Shown here in pieces: positions 18,061 to 28,600 of a stretch of DNA of 64,000 bases (positions are counted from its first letter, which is position 1; each line of letters begins with the position of its first letter). The notes beneath the pieces were generated by a model. The model did no database searches and was not told where the DNA came from. It saw only the letters and a program-made list of their open reading frames with translations. Origin of the DNA: Rothia mucilaginosa ATCC 25296 (GTDB taxonomy: Bacteria > Actinomycetota > Actinomycetes > Actinomycetales > Micrococcaceae); assembly GCF_000175615.1 (NCBI RefSeq), contig NZ_ACVO01000005.1, positions 62,001 to 126,000 on the forward strand. Direction: 5' to 3'. Made by a program: the position numbers and the translations under genes.

Positions 18061-19251
18061 ATGGACGCTGGAACTCCCCAGAACTACTTGGCAGTCATCA
18101 AGGTCGTTGGTATCGGCGGCGGTGGCGTCAACGCAGTCAACCGCATGATTGAGGTTGGTCTGCGCGGCGTTGAGTTCATTGCTATCAACACTGACGCTCA
18201 GGCTCTGCTGATGTCCGATGCAGACGTTAAGCTGGACGTTGGTCGTGAGCTGACCCGCGGTCTTGGCGCGGGCGCAAACCCCGAGGTTGGCCGTCAGGCA
18301 GCCGAGGATCACGCGCAGGAAATTGAGGAAGTCCTCAAGGGCGCAGACATGGTCTTTGTGACCGCAGGTGAGGGTGGTGGCACCGGTACCGGTGGCGCAC
18401 CCGTCGTGGCACGTATTGCCCGCTCCCTCGGCGCTCTGACCATTGGTGTGGTGACCCGCCCCTTCACCTTCGAAGGCCGTCGCCGCTCCAACCAGGCTGA
18501 GACCGGTATCGCTGCTCTGCGCGATGAGGTTGATACCCTGATCGTTATTCCGAACGACCGACTGCTGTCGATTTCGGATCGCAACGTCTCCATGCTGGAC
18601 GCATTCAAGTCCGCTGACCAGGTTCTGCTCTCCGGTGTGCAGGGCATTACCGACCTGATCACCACCCCCGGCCTGATCAACCTTGACTTCGCTGACGTTA
18701 AGTCCGTCATGCAAGGTGCAGGTTCGGCTCTGATGGGTATCGGCTCGGCATCCGGTGAGGACCGTGCCGTGAAGGCAGCTGAGCTGGCTATCGCTTCGCC
18801 GCTGCTGGAAGCATCCATCGACGGTGCACACGGCGTTCTGCTGTCCATTCAGGGTGGCTCCGACCTGGGTCTGTTCGAGATTAACGAGGCTGCACGCCTG
18901 GTTCAGGAAGTTGCTCACCCCGACGCAAACATCATCTTCGGTGCGGTTATTGACGACGCACTGGGCGATGAGGCTCGCGTGACCGTGATTGCTGCTGGCT
19001 TCGACGCAGTGAACCCGGAGACTAACTCCAACGCTTCCACTGCTGCGGCTACTCAGGCTCAGCGCACCCAGGCATCCTTCGGCGGTTCCACCGCTGCGGC
19101 TGCTCCGGCTGCTAACGGCTACGGCTACAACGCACCCGCTGCTGCTCCGGCTTCCACCGGCGCTGCTGGCTTCGACGTTGACCTTCCCCCGGTTGTGGAG
19201 GAAGCTCCGGCTCGCCGCGACACCCTGGACGTCCCTGACTTCCTGAAGTAG
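18061..19251 (+). CDS. ftsZ: Cell division GTPase FtsZ
   Basis: A 396-aa tubulin-like GTPase that polymerises into the Z ring. The N-terminal [15 protein letters not shown] loop, the G-box GGGTGTG at residues 105-111 and the T7-loop region [11 protein letters not shown] are intact. A linker of about 65 Ala/Thr/Pro-rich residues leads to the C-terminal peptide [10 protein letters not shown], the site that binds SepF and FtsW in actinobacteria. GAGGA precedes the ATG. A strong terminator follows at 19306, so ftsZ probably forms its own unit. There is no ftsA nearby, as expected where SepF is the membrane anchor. Confidence 0.98.
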   Translation: MDAGTPQNYLAVIKVVGIGGGGVNAVNRMIEVGLRGVEFIAINTDAQALLMSDADVKLDVGRELTRGLGAGANPEVGRQAAEDHAQEIEEVLKGADMVFVTAGEGGGTGTGGAPVVARIARSLGALTIGVVTRPFTFEGRRRSNQAETGIAALRDEVDTLIVIPNDRLLSISDRNVSMLDAFKSADQVLLSGVQGITDLITTPGLINLDFADVKSVMQGAGSALMGIGSASGEDRAVKAAELAIASPLLEASIDGAHGVLLSIQGGSDLGLFEINEAARLVQEVAHPDANIIFGAVIDDALGDEARVTVIAAGFDAVNPETNSNASTAAATQAQRTQASFGGSTAAAAPAANGYGYNAPAAAPASTGAAGFDVDLPPVVEEAPARRDTLDVPDFLK

Positions 19252-19305
19252 TCTGCCCGGCTGTGAACGCCTAGCGTTGCACGGCTGAGAGTCTTATGAA
19301 GCTAT

Positions 19306-19353
19306 AGGGGAGCTGAGAAACACGCACATTGTGCTGTTCTCGGCTCCCCTTTG
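19306..19353 (+). terminator. Intrinsic terminator after ftsZ
   Basis: AGGGGAGCTGAGAA (19306-19319) pairs with TTCTCGGCTCCCCT (19337-19350), 14 bp with one G-U pair, followed by TTGCT. It separates ftsZ from pgeF. Confidence 0.8.
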
Positions 19354-19387
19354 CTATACCCGCTGACATCTGATGAAGGAATAGAAG

Positions 19388-20236
19388 ATGAGCGATAACC
19401 CCAAAACTTCGCTACTTGCCTCTGCCGATACCCGCACCCTGGGTCCCTGGCGTGTGCGGGTGGGTTTCACCTCCCGCGCGGCGGGCAACCTGGGCCTGCA
19501 TGTGGACGATGAGCTCGGCGGCGGTATGGATGCCTCCCTGGTGCGCACCCTCAACCACCGTGCCGCGTTGGAGGAGGCGCTGGGTACCGAGCCGTTCTTC
19601 TACCTGAACCAGGTGCATGGCGTGCAGATTGCCTACCCGGAAGACTATGAAGTGGAATCCTACGCACCCGGTGCACCCGAGGAGCGTACGGTTGAGCGTG
19701 CCCGCGCGGTGCTGGAGAACTCCCCGGTCGCCGATGCGGCGATTAGCAGTGAGGGCGTGCCCCTGGCGATTATGGTGGCGGACTGCATTCCCGTGGTGCT
19801 GGTGGGTGAGCGGGTCGCGAACTGGCAACCGATCCTGGCGGTGGCTCATGCGGGTCGCCGAGGTCTGCTTGACGGCGTGCTTCAGCAGACCGTGCAGCGG
19901 ATGCGTCAGCTCGGCGCGGAGAAAATTACCGCCTGGCTGGGTCCGAGCATTTGCGGTAGCTGCTACGAGGTGCCCGAGGCGATGCGCACCGAGTCCACCG
20001 AACTGATTCCGCAGGTGCATTCGGTGACCAGCCAGCAGACCCCCGGCCTGGACCTGCCCGCCGGTGCCCGCGCCGTGCTGGAGGAGGCGGGCGTGCAGGT
20101 GAGCATGGACTGTGCGCAGTGCACGTTTGAGGAGCCCGAGGTGTATTCGCATCGCGGGTTCACGAACCGCGGTGAGAAGCCGGGCCGCATCGCAGGTCTG
20201 GTGTGGATTGAGAAGGCGGCAGAGCCTGCCGCCTAG
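19388..20236 (+). CDS. pgeF: PgeF/YlmD-family multicopper-like purine nucleoside phosphorylase
   Basis: A 282-aa protein of the laccase-domain family (YfiH/YlmD). Its members are now assigned as zinc-dependent purine nucleoside phosphorylase/adenosine deaminase or as a peptidoglycan editing factor. The zinc ligands are visible in NQVHGVQI, MVADCIPVVLV and AVAHAGRRGLLDGV, with GPSICGSCYEVP in the C-terminal half. GAAGGAATAGAAG precedes the ATG. It sits between ftsZ and the yggS-type gene, the conserved ylm order of Gram-positive bacteria. Which activity is physiological here cannot be told. Confidence 0.88.
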   Translation: MSDNPKTSLLASADTRTLGPWRVRVGFTSRAAGNLGLHVDDELGGGMDASLVRTLNHRAALEEALGTEPFFYLNQVHGVQIAYPEDYEVESYAPGAPEERTVERARAVLENSPVADAAISSEGVPLAIMVADCIPVVLVGERVANWQPILAVAHAGRRGLLDGVLQQTVQRMRQLGAEKITAWLGPSICGSCYEVPEAMRTESTELIPQVHSVTSQQTPGLDLPAGARAVLEEAGVQVSMDCAQCTFEEPEVYSHRGFTNRGEKPGRIAGLVWIEKAAEPAA

Positions 20237-20285
20237 AGCTGCTAAAGATAGAACCGCTAAAGATAGAGCCGCTGAAGGAGAGAAG

Positions 20286-21119
20286 ATGTCTGAAATGAAC
20301 GTAGAAGAGAACCTGCAGTACACTCCCGAACGTGCCGAGCAGCTGCTGCAGAACTACCGCCGCGTGCTTGAGCGTATCCGCGCCGCGGAGCAGGACCACA
20401 GCGCCGTGCGTACCGAGGAGAGCGCCCCGGTGCAGCTGGTGACGGTCACGAAGTTCTTCCCCGCCTCCGATGCGGCGGCGCTGCTGGATGGGGGAGTGTC
20501 CCTCTTCGGTGAGAACCGCGACCAGGAGGCGAGCGCGAAGGCTCGCGAGCTTGCCGCATACTGTGCTCAGCGTGAGGTGCAGCCCCCGCATTGGGCGTTT
20601 ATCGGTCAGCTGCAGACGAACAAAGCGAAGTCTGTGGTCAAGTACGCCTCCAGTGTGCATTCGGTGGACCGCCCCTCCCTGGCGGATGCGCTGGCGAAGG
20701 CGTACGCAAACCAGCTCTCCCGCTTTGAGGCGGGGGAGGCGCCCGCACCCGCGGCGGCGGAGCAGGGTGCGCTGACCTGTCTGGTGCAGGTGTCCCTGGC
20801 GGAGGTCGCGACGGCTGGCCACGCCGCCGAGGGCGCGCGCGGCGGTACGAGCGCCTCCGAGCTGCTGGAGCTGGTGGAGCGCATCGAGAATCACGAGCAC
20901 CTGCGCTGCGGTGGCGTGATGGCGGTGGCACCGCTGGGCATGAACCCGGATGCGGCGTTTGAGAAGCTCTATGGTTTGGCCTCGCTGGTGCGTGAGCAGG
21001 TGCCGCACGCGACCGAGATTTCCGCCGGCATGAGCGGCGACCTGGAAGCGGCGGTGCGCTGGGGCTCGACCTGCGTGCGCGTGGGTAGCGACATCATGGG
21101 TAAGCGTCCGGCGCTCTAG
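20286..21119 (+). CDS. YggS/YlmE-type pyridoxal phosphate homeostasis protein
   Basis: A 277-aa single-domain PLP-binding TIM-barrel protein (PLPBP family) that keeps vitamin B6 and amino acid pools balanced. The PLP lysine is in VTVTKFFPA; LFGENRDQEA, PHWAFIGQLQTNKAK and the C-terminal SAGMSGDLEAAVRWGSTCVRVG are family hallmarks. The ATG at 20286 follows GAAGGAGAGAAG; upstream in-frame starts overlap pgeF and are rejected. The protein is ~45 residues longer than most members because of an Ala/Glu/Pro-rich insertion around residue 150. It lies between pgeF and sepF. Confidence 0.9.
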   Translation: MSEMNVEENLQYTPERAEQLLQNYRRVLERIRAAEQDHSAVRTEESAPVQLVTVTKFFPASDAAALLDGGVSLFGENRDQEASAKARELAAYCAQREVQPPHWAFIGQLQTNKAKSVVKYASSVHSVDRPSLADALAKAYANQLSRFEAGEAPAPAAAEQGALTCLVQVSLAEVATAGHAAEGARGGTSASELLELVERIENHEHLRCGGVMAVAPLGMNPDAAFEKLYGLASLVREQVPHATEISAGMSGDLEAAVRWGSTCVRVGSDIMGKRPAL

Positions 21120-21314
21120 GCCCTTTAGCCGTTAGTCTTTTCAGCTGATGGGTCTGCTGGCGGCGGCATAATCATCGGTGCCCTTGACCGCCTGCGCGGG
21201 GTGGGCGCTGGTAATATATACATGCCGGTGCATGACGTACCGTCACGCACACACCTTCTGAGGAAGCACCACGGCAGACCCTGTACACCACAAGCAAAGA
21301 ACAGCGAGAGAATC

Positions 21315-22202
21315 ATGGCGAAGCAAAGCCGTCTGGCGGGTTTCCTCGGCCTGGAACGATACCAGGACGCCGAGGCGACGCCGGAAGAATCCCCGCAGGC
21401 TGTGCAGGCTGACACCCACAAGGAGGCGAACGCCTCCGCAGGGCAGGCTGCTACAGCGCAGAAGACCGACAGCGCCAACAGGCTCTCAGCGCTGCCCGGC
21501 TCGGCACAGTACAGCAACAGTACCGCCGAGCCGCAGAGCGAAACCTACCACCCGCAGGACGAACCCGCCTATACTGAACAGGAAGAGTACCTGCAGGCTG
21601 ATAGCTACGATGACGGTACAGAAACCGAGTATCTGGACGCAGAAGAATCTGCCGACGGACGAGCAACCGTAGATGCAGCGGCATACGCCACCGCTCATAC
21701 ACCTGAAACCACAGCTGATCTGGCAGAAACCGAGCAGACTTGGGACGATGCCAGCGCAGACAATTGGGAGGACACCCCGGTGCCGAATACCGAATACACC
21801 GAGCAGTACGCCGATACGTACTCCAACGACGGCTACTACGAACAGGGCTACGCGCCCGAAGAAACCAACGGATACACCTACGGTTACGAGGAAGAAGAGG
21901 ACGAATTGCGTCGTATCACCACTATCCACCCCCGCTCCTACAATGACGCAAAGATCATTGGTGAGGCATTCCGCGAGAACATCCCCGTGATTATGAACGT
22001 GGAAGAAATGCCTGACGCAGACGCAAAGCGCCTGGTGGACTTCGCATCCGGTCTGGCATTCGCACTGGAGGGCCGCATTGAGCGCGTCACCGCTAAGGTG
22101 TTCCTGCTGACCCCCTCCAACCTGGAGGTTCTGGGCGTGGCTAACTCCGAGGTTCCCGCCGGCTTTGAGACCGACGGCGAATTCCCCTTCGACCAGGGCT
22201 AA
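21315..22202 (+). CDS. sepF: FtsZ membrane anchor SepF
   Basis: A 295-aa SepF, the protein that ties FtsZ filaments to the membrane in organisms without FtsA. Residues 1-17 ([15 protein letters not shown]) form the amphipathic membrane helix. Residues ~196-270 form the compact SepF domain ([37 protein letters not shown]). The 180 residues between are an unusually long acidic linker rich in Glu, Asp, Thr and Tyr, while the linker is usually ~50-100 residues. The ATG at 21315 is preferred because it gives the conserved membrane helix. yggT follows after 10 bp. Confidence 0.93.
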   Translation: MAKQSRLAGFLGLERYQDAEATPEESPQAVQADTHKEANASAGQAATAQKTDSANRLSALPGSAQYSNSTAEPQSETYHPQDEPAYTEQEEYLQADSYDDGTETEYLDAEESADGRATVDAAAYATAHTPETTADLAETEQTWDDASADNWEDTPVPNTEYTEQYADTYSNDGYYEQGYAPEETNGYTYGYEEEEDELRRITTIHPRSYNDAKIIGEAFRENIPVIMNVEEMPDADAKRLVDFASGLAFALEGRIERVTAKVFLLTPSNLEVLGVANSEVPAGFETDGEFPFDQG

Positions 22203-22212
22203 GGACTGATAG

Positions 22213-22512
22213 ATGGGTTATATTTTCGCCCTCATTACGATTATTCTGTACGTTCTCTACGTCTCCATGCTGCTGCGCATGCTCTTTGACTGGGTACGCA
22301 TGTTCGCTCCGGGATGGCGCCCCAAGGGCATCGTTCTGCTCTTCGCTAGCGGCGTGTACGCGGTGACGGACTGGCCGATGAACCTGTTGCGTCGTCTGAT
22401 TCCGCCGGTGCGTGTGGGTAACGTTGCGTTGGATACCGGTTTTCTGATTCTGATTGTTCTGCTGTCTTTCCTGCTGAACATCATGACGACGATTACCGCG
22501 AAGCTGTCCTAA
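22213..22512 (+). CDS. YggT-family membrane protein
   Basis: A 99-aa protein with two hydrophobic helices (about 1-24 and 72-95) around a short basic loop containing SGVYAVTDWPMNLLRRLIPPV, the YggT signature. The exact function of the family is unknown; it is commonly encoded between sepF and divIVA in Gram-positive bacteria, as here. It begins 10 bp after sepF, and a terminator follows at 22556. Confidence 0.88.
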   Translation: MGYIFALITIILYVLYVSMLLRMLFDWVRMFAPGWRPKGIVLLFASGVYAVTDWPMNLLRRLIPPVRVGNVALDTGFLILIVLLSFLLNIMTTITAKLS

Positions 22513-22977
22513 TGTGGCCCCTCCATCGGAGAGATACGAGAACTAGGCATGAGAGCCCCGCTTGCGCTTGGCATCCTGACATGGGATGACGTGCTGGCGG
22601 GGTTTTCTGCGTCTGGGGTCTGTGCCTGGGTTCTGCGCCGGGGGTCCGCTTGGGGAGCGTCAAGATGTCTCTGCAAAAACCTTCTTGAAATGCACCGCAG
22701 AGCAGAAAACATAAGGGGGATAGCAGGGACTAGGGCGGATACGTCACGTGGTGAATCCCACCCTTGCGCCGAGCGAATATTTTACGATTCAACCGACGTA
22801 TAACCGGGCACAGAAACCAAAGAATAGTAGAATTGGTGCCAACGACTGCATCGCGGCATAGCCATGCCCTGAATCATCGGGACCCTAAAATATTGGGGCC
22901 ACGCCCTATCTGGCTGGTGAATCCGCGGCACTCAACATCACCACCAAACCCCGTAGGGATACCCAGAGGAGAAGCCC
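22513..22977 (+). other. Intergenic region before divIVA (465 bp)
   Basis: It holds the yggT terminator (22556-22606) and then about 370 bp without a supported gene. TATAAC (22799) and TAGAAT (22828) could be -10 elements for divIVA, but no convincing -35 accompanies them. A small open frame (22549-22803) crosses the terminator and is not supported. Confidence 0.5.
22556..22606 (+). terminator. Intrinsic terminator after yggT
   Basis: CCCCGC (22556-22561) pairs with GCGGGG (22597-22602), with an inner CATCC/GGATG stem, followed by TTTT. Confidence 0.7.
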
Positions 22978-23517
22978 ATGGCAATCACCCCCGAAGACCT
23001 GATCACTAAGAGCTTCAAGATCGTCACCGAAGAGTCCGGTTACGACCGCAACGAGGTCGACGACTTCCTGGACGAGCTCGTTGTCGAACTGCGCGCACTG
23101 TACTCCGAGCGTGACGCTCTGGAGCGTCAGGTCGAGCAGCTCTCCGCAAACGCTCCCGAATCCCCCGCAGCGGCTGTGGCACCCGCACAGTCCTCGGCAG
23201 CACCGGCTGCACCTCAGGACGCGGCGGCACTGCTCGCCATGGCACAGAAGGTTCACGACGACTACGTGGCACAGGGCGAGAAGGCTAAGGCTGAACTGAT
23301 TGAAGAGGCAGAGAAGAAGGCAGACGCTATGGTGAGCGAAGCTCAGCAGCAGCGCGAAGAGGTTCTCTCTCGCCTCACCGACGAGAAGGAAGAACTGGAG
23401 ATCGCTGTTGAGGCTCTGCGCGGCTTCGAGAGCCGTTACCGCTCCAAGCTGCTGCAGCACCTGGATGCACAGGTTCAGGAGCTGAAGAACCTCAAGTCCA
23501 TCGAGGCTTCCGCATAA
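22978..23517 (+). CDS. divIVA: Polar growth and septum protein DivIVA (Wag31 type)
   Basis: A 179-aa coiled-coil protein. The N-terminal lipid-binding domain reads MAITPEDLITKSF followed by YDRNEVDDFLDELVVELR, the DivIVA signature. An Ala/Pro-rich linker (about 55-80) leads to a coiled coil (about 90-175). DivIVA binds negatively curved membrane and recruits wall-synthesis proteins in actinobacteria. AGGAG lies 5-6 bases before the ATG. It is shorter than mycobacterial Wag31 (~260 aa). Confidence 0.93.
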   Translation: MAITPEDLITKSFKIVTEESGYDRNEVDDFLDELVVELRALYSERDALERQVEQLSANAPESPAAAVAPAQSSAAPAAPQDAAALLAMAQKVHDDYVAQGEKAKAELIEEAEKKADAMVSEAQQQREEVLSRLTDEKEELEIAVEALRGFESRYRSKLLQHLDAQVQELKNLKSIEASA

Positions 23518-23559
23518 ATCAGTTCGCTTGAATGAGCTAACGACGCTCTGAGGCGTATG

Positions 23560-23622
23560 CCGCCCGGATTCTTTCTCTTCCACCGCTATTCACCGGGGAA
23601 GATGGAGAGAACCGGGCGGTAT
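23560..23622 (+). terminator. Terminator hairpin after divIVA
   Basis: CCGCCCGG (23560-23567) pairs with CCGGGCGG (23612-23619), with further TTCT/AGAA pairing inside, followed by TATTCT. Confidence 0.6.
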
Positions 23623-23805
23623 TCTCATACCTGCTCCGCCCGGCTTGAGAACACAGGATGAGAAGCGGGGGAGAGCACCCGCCAAATCACCGCCGAATAC
23701 TCGATGCACTACCCCGATTTGCTAAGCTAGAGGGGCACTATCGAACGGTACCGCACCAGGTTTGCGTTCGGGCGCGTAGCAACCGGCACAGACTAGAGGA
23801 GAGCT

Positions 23806-24408
23806 ATGACCAACACCCCCAAGACTGCTGAATCCTCAGTCTCACACACCGCTACAAAGGCTGACGGACGCCGCGTGCGCATCCTCTCGGCTCGCTCTGC
23901 GGGCATCCTCGCGCTCGTGCTTGCCACCGTCGTGTTCGCTATCGACCAGGGCACCAAATACCTGGTCGTCACCCAGATGCAGTTGGGGGAGCGCATCACC
24001 GTCATTGACGGGCTTCTGTGGTGGTACTCGATCCGTAACTCCGGCGCCGCATTCAGCATGGGCGAGAACGTCACCTGGGTCTTCACCCTCGTCATGGTCG
24101 CCGCCGCGGCCGTGGTGCTCTACCTACTGCGCCGCACCCGCGCCCTGTCCTGGACCCTCGCCCTGGGCGGACTGCTCGGCGGTATCTGCGGCAACCTTTT
24201 CGACCGTCTCTTCCGTGAGCCCGGCTTCGGTTCCGGTCACGTGGTCGACTTTATTTCCGTACCGAACTTCGCGATTTTCAATATTGCAGACTCCGCAATC
24301 TGCGTGTGCATGGCGTTCATCGTTCTGCTGAACTTCAAGGGCCTGAACCTCAACGGAACCCGTGTGCAGGCTGACGACAAGAATGCGGCAGGGAAGAGCA
24401 CCAAGTAG
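23806..24408 (+). CDS. lspA: Lipoprotein signal peptidase LspA
   Basis: A 200-aa aspartic membrane protease that removes signal peptides from diacylglyceryl-modified prolipoproteins. Four membrane helices are visible. The catalytic aspartates are in GHVVDFI and NIADSAIC; DQGTKYL, RNSGAAFSM and GGICGNLFDRLF are the other conserved boxes. AGAGGAGAGC lies just upstream of the ATG. The N-terminal ~30 residues are a Thr/Ser-rich cytoplasmic extension. An RluD-type synthase follows, a common lspA-rluD pairing. Confidence 0.95.
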   Translation: MTNTPKTAESSVSHTATKADGRRVRILSARSAGILALVLATVVFAIDQGTKYLVVTQMQLGERITVIDGLLWWYSIRNSGAAFSMGENVTWVFTLVMVAAAAVVLYLLRRTRALSWTLALGGLLGGICGNLFDRLFREPGFGSGHVVDFISVPNFAIFNIADSAICVCMAFIVLLNFKGLNLNGTRVQADDKNAAGKSTK

Positions 24409-24528
24409 CTCCCCGTTCCGGCATACGCGCCGACGGTTACGTTGCCGACACACGTGCCTATAGCCGTTCTCACACAGACAACCCCTCACACAGACAACCA
24501 AAGCAAACACCACCCGAAGGAGAGCCGC

Positions 24529-25515
24529 ATGAGCGAAACCACCAACGCCGCCGAAGATACGGCCCGCATCCGCGCCGAATTCACCGTTGAAGGCGCGCTC
24601 GCCGGTATGCGCCTGGACGCCGCGCTCGCCGGTGCCCTCGATGCGCCGCGCACCCGCACCTCCGGGTGGATTCGTGACGGCCACGTGACCGTGACCAACA
24701 ACGGCAAGACCGTGAAGATTGGCAAGTCCTACAAGCTTTCCGCAGGCGATGAGGTCGTCGTCGATGCACCCGCACCGCGCGATCTGGCGGACATTCGTCC
24801 CGAGAAGGTGGATGGCTTCCGCATCGTGCATCTGGACGACGATATCGTTGTGGTGGACAAGCCCGCGGGCGTGGCGGCGCACCCCTCACCGGGCTGGCAC
24901 GGTCCCACCGTCATCTCCGCGCTCATGGGTGAGGGCATCTCGGTTGCTACCTCCGGCGCGGCAGAACGCCAGGGCATTGTGCACCGCCTGGACGTGGGCA
25001 CCAGCGGCCTGATGGTCGTAGCCCGCAGCGAACGCGCCTACACCGAACTCAAGCGAGCCTTCAAGGAACGCACCGTGGACAAGGTCTACCACACCCTCGT
25101 GCAGGGCCTGCCCGACCCGCTGCGCGGCACCATTGACGCACCCATCGGTCGCCACCCCGGCAACGAGTGGAAGTTCGCCGTGGTTGAAGACGGCCGCAAC
25201 TCCATCACCCACTACGATGTGCTCGAAGCCTTCGGCCCCGCATCGCTGGTGGAGGTACACCTGGAAACCGGACGCACCCACCAGATTCGTGTGCACTTCT
25301 CCGCGCTGCGCCACCCCTGCTGCGGCGACCTGACCTACGGCGCCGACCCGCGCTTTAGCGCCGAACTGGGCCTGACCCGCCAGTGGCTGCACGCGCACCG
25401 CCTGGGCTTCGATCACCCCGGCACCGGTGAGCGCGTGACCTTCACCAGTGAGTACCCGCTCGATTTGTCCTACGCGCTGACCGCTCTGCGTGAGGGTAAG
25501 GTTCAGCTCGGCTAG
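24529..25515 (+). CDS. RluD-family 23S rRNA pseudouridine synthase
   Basis: A 328-aa RluA/RluD-type enzyme. An N-terminal S4 RNA-binding domain (about 18-75) precedes the catalytic domain, where the nucleophilic aspartate lies in [27 protein letters not shown] and [11 protein letters not shown] are further family boxes. The ATG at 24529 follows GAAGGAGA; an in-frame upstream ATG at 24442 lacks a ribosome site. It probably modifies helix 69 of 23S rRNA as RluD does, but RluC-like specificity cannot be excluded. Confidence 0.9.
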   Translation: MSETTNAAEDTARIRAEFTVEGALAGMRLDAALAGALDAPRTRTSGWIRDGHVTVTNNGKTVKIGKSYKLSAGDEVVVDAPAPRDLADIRPEKVDGFRIVHLDDDIVVVDKPAGVAAHPSPGWHGPTVISALMGEGISVATSGAAERQGIVHRLDVGTSGLMVVARSERAYTELKRAFKERTVDKVYHTLVQGLPDPLRGTIDAPIGRHPGNEWKFAVVEDGRNSITHYDVLEAFGPASLVEVHLETGRTHQIRVHFSALRHPCCGDLTYGADPRFSAELGLTRQWLHAHRLGFDHPGTGERVTFTSEYPLDLSYALTALREGKVQLG

Positions 25516-25605
25516 ACAGCTCGGCAACTATAGCCGCCCGCGGGCTGCCGCACACAGCTTCACATTCACCGCCCATCCTCCAGCCCACACCTCCAGGAGA
25601 TTCCC

Positions 25606-28600
25606 GTGGCAACCAAAGAATTTACGCACCTGCACGTGCACACCGAGTACTCTATGCTCGACGGTGCCGCGCGCCTGGGTGACCTGTTCACCCACGCTAA
25701 AGAACTCGGCATGAAGTCCATGGCGACCAGTGACCACGGCTTCCTCTTTGGTGCCTTCGACTTCTGGCGCCAGGCTAAAGCGCACGATATTAAGCCCATC
25801 ATTGGTGTGGAGGCGTACCTGACCCCCGGCACACACCGCACCGACCGTTCGCGTGTGCGCTGGGGCGACGGCTCCCGCGACGACGTCTCCGGTGGTGGCG
25901 CGTACACCCACATGACCATGTGGGCTGAAACCACCGAGGGCATGCACAACCTGTTCCGTGCCTCCTCGATTGCGTCGCTGGAAGGTCAGCTGTACAAACC
26001 GCGTATGGACCGCGAGGTGCTGCAGACCTACTCAAAGGGCCTGATTGCAACCACCGGCTGCCCCTCCGGTGAGGTTCAGACGCGCCTGCGCCTGGGACAG
26101 TTCGATGAGGCGGTCCAGGCGGCGAGCGAATTCCGCGATATTTTCGGTAAGGACAACTTCTACTGCGAGGTCATGGACCACGGCCTGGACATTGAACGCA
26201 ACGTCCAGGAGGATCTGCACCGTCTCGCCAAGAAGCTGAACCTACCCTTCGTCGCCACCAACGACCTGCACTACACCCGCCAGGAAGACCACACCGCCCA
26301 CGCGGCGCTGCTGTGCGTGCAGTCCGGCTCGACCCTCACCGACCCCAAGCGCTTCAAGTTCGATGCGGATAACTTCTACCTGCGCTCGGCAGAAGAAATG
26401 TACGCCCTGTTCGGCGACATTCCCGGCGCGTGCGAGAACACCCTCGAAATCGCTGAACGCTGCAACGTGGAGTTCAACACCAAGGCGAACTACATGCCGA
26501 ACTTCCCCGTGCCCGAGGGCGAAAACGAGGAATCCTGGTTCGTGAAGGAGGTCGAGAAGGGCCTGCACTACCGCTTCCCGCAGGGCGTTCCCGACACTGT
26601 GCGCAAGCAGGCAGAGTACGAGGTGGGGGTTATTACCTCCATGGGCTTCCCCGGCTACTTCCTCGTGGTCGCCGACTTTATCAACTGGGCTAAGCGCAAC
26701 GGTATTCGCGTGGGCCCCGGCCGTGGCTCCGGTGCAGGCTCCATGGTCGCGTACGCGATGCGTATTACCGACCTGAACCCGCTCGACCACGACCTGATCT
26801 TCGAGCGATTCCTCAACCCCGACCGCGTCTCCATGCCCGACTTCGATGTGGACTTTGACGATCGTCGCCGCGGCGAAGTCATCGACTACGTGACCGAAAA
26901 GTACGGTGAAGAGAAGGTCGCACAGATTGTCACCTTCGGCACCATTAAGGCGAAGCAGGCGCTCAAGGACGCTTCTCGCGTGATGGACCAGCCGTACTCG
27001 GTCGGCGAGCGCCTCACCAAGGCGATGCCGCCGGACGTTATGGGTAAGAACATCGCCCTGGCGAACGTGTATAACGAAGAGGATAAGCGTTACGCCGAGG
27101 CGGCAGATTTGCGCGCCCTCATTGAGGACCCGGTCGATAAGATTTACGGCCAGGTGTTCGAAACCGCGAAGGGCCTGGAGGGTCTGAAGCGTCAGTGGGG
27201 TGTGCACGCTGCGGGCGTGATCATGTCCAGCAAGGACCTCGTGGACGTGATCCCCGTGATGCGCCGCGAGGCCGACGGCCAGGTTATTACCCAGTTCGAT
27301 TACCCCACCTGTGAGGGCCTGGGCCTGATCAAGATGGACTTCCTGGGTCTGCGTAACCTCACCATCATCTCCGATGCGGTGGAGAACATTAAATCGAACC
27401 GTGGCATTGACCTGGACCTTGAGTCCCTCTCGCTGGACGACCCGGAATCGTACCGCCTGCTGGCGCGCGGCGACACCCTCGGCGTGTTCCAGCTCGACGG
27501 CGGCCCGATGCGCTCGCTGCTCAAGCTCATGGAGCCCGAGGAGTTCGAGCACATTTCGGCAGTGTTGGCGCTGTACCGTCCGGGCCCGATGGGCGCGAAC
27601 TCGCACACCAACTACGCTCTGCGTAAGAACGGTAAGCAGGAGATCGAGCCGATCCACCCCGAGCTAGAAGAGCCGCTGAAGGATATTCTGGACACCACCT
27701 ACGGCCTGATTGTGTATCAGGAGCAGGTTATGGCGATTGCTCAGAAGGTTGCGAACTACACTCTGGGCGAGGCAGACCTGCTGCGCCGTGCAATGGGTAA
27801 GAAGAAGAAGGCGGAGCTGGATAAGCAGTACGCTACCTTCCACGACGGCATGATTTCTAACGGCTACTCTGAGGGCGCTATTAAGGCGCTCTGGGATATT
27901 CTGCTGCCGTTCTCTGACTACGCGTTCAACAAGGCGCACACGGCTGCATACGGTCTGGTGTCGTACTGGACGGCGTACCTGAAGGCGCATTACCCGCAGG
28001 AGTACATGGCTGCGCTACTGACCAGCGTGGGCGATAACAAGGACAAGCTCGCGCTGTACCTGAACGAGTGCCGCGCCATGGGCATTACCGTGCTCGCGCC
28101 GGATGTGAACGAATCCACCCTGACCTTCGCCCCTGTCGGTGACGATATCCGCTTCGGTATGGGCGCGATCCGTAACGTGGGCGCGAACGTGGTCGAAGGC
28201 ATGATTGCCGCCCGCGAGGAGAAGGGCCGCTACGAGTCCTTCAACGACTTCCTGAAGAAGGTGCCGCTGCAGGTGTGCAATAAGCGCACCATCGAGTCGC
28301 TCATTAAGGCGGGCGCTTTCGACGACCTGGGCCACACCCGCCGTTCGCTGTCCCTCATTCACGAGGCGGCAGTGGACGCAGCCGTAGCGGTCAAACGTAA
28401 GGAAGCGGCGGGTCAGTTCGACCTCTTCGGCTCCCTCGGCATGGATGACGCCCTGGGTGATGAGCTGACCGTGACCATCCCCGACGTGCCCGAGTGGGAC
28501 CGCCGTGAGAAGCTGAACTTTGAGCGTGACATGCTGGGCCTGTACGTTTCGGACCACCCGCTACGTGGCCTGGAGCGTGCGCTCTCGGATGCCGCAAGCC

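Noticed and set aside
22549..22803. An 84-codon frame before divIVA
   Set aside because: It runs through the yggT terminator, and its composition is not coding-like.
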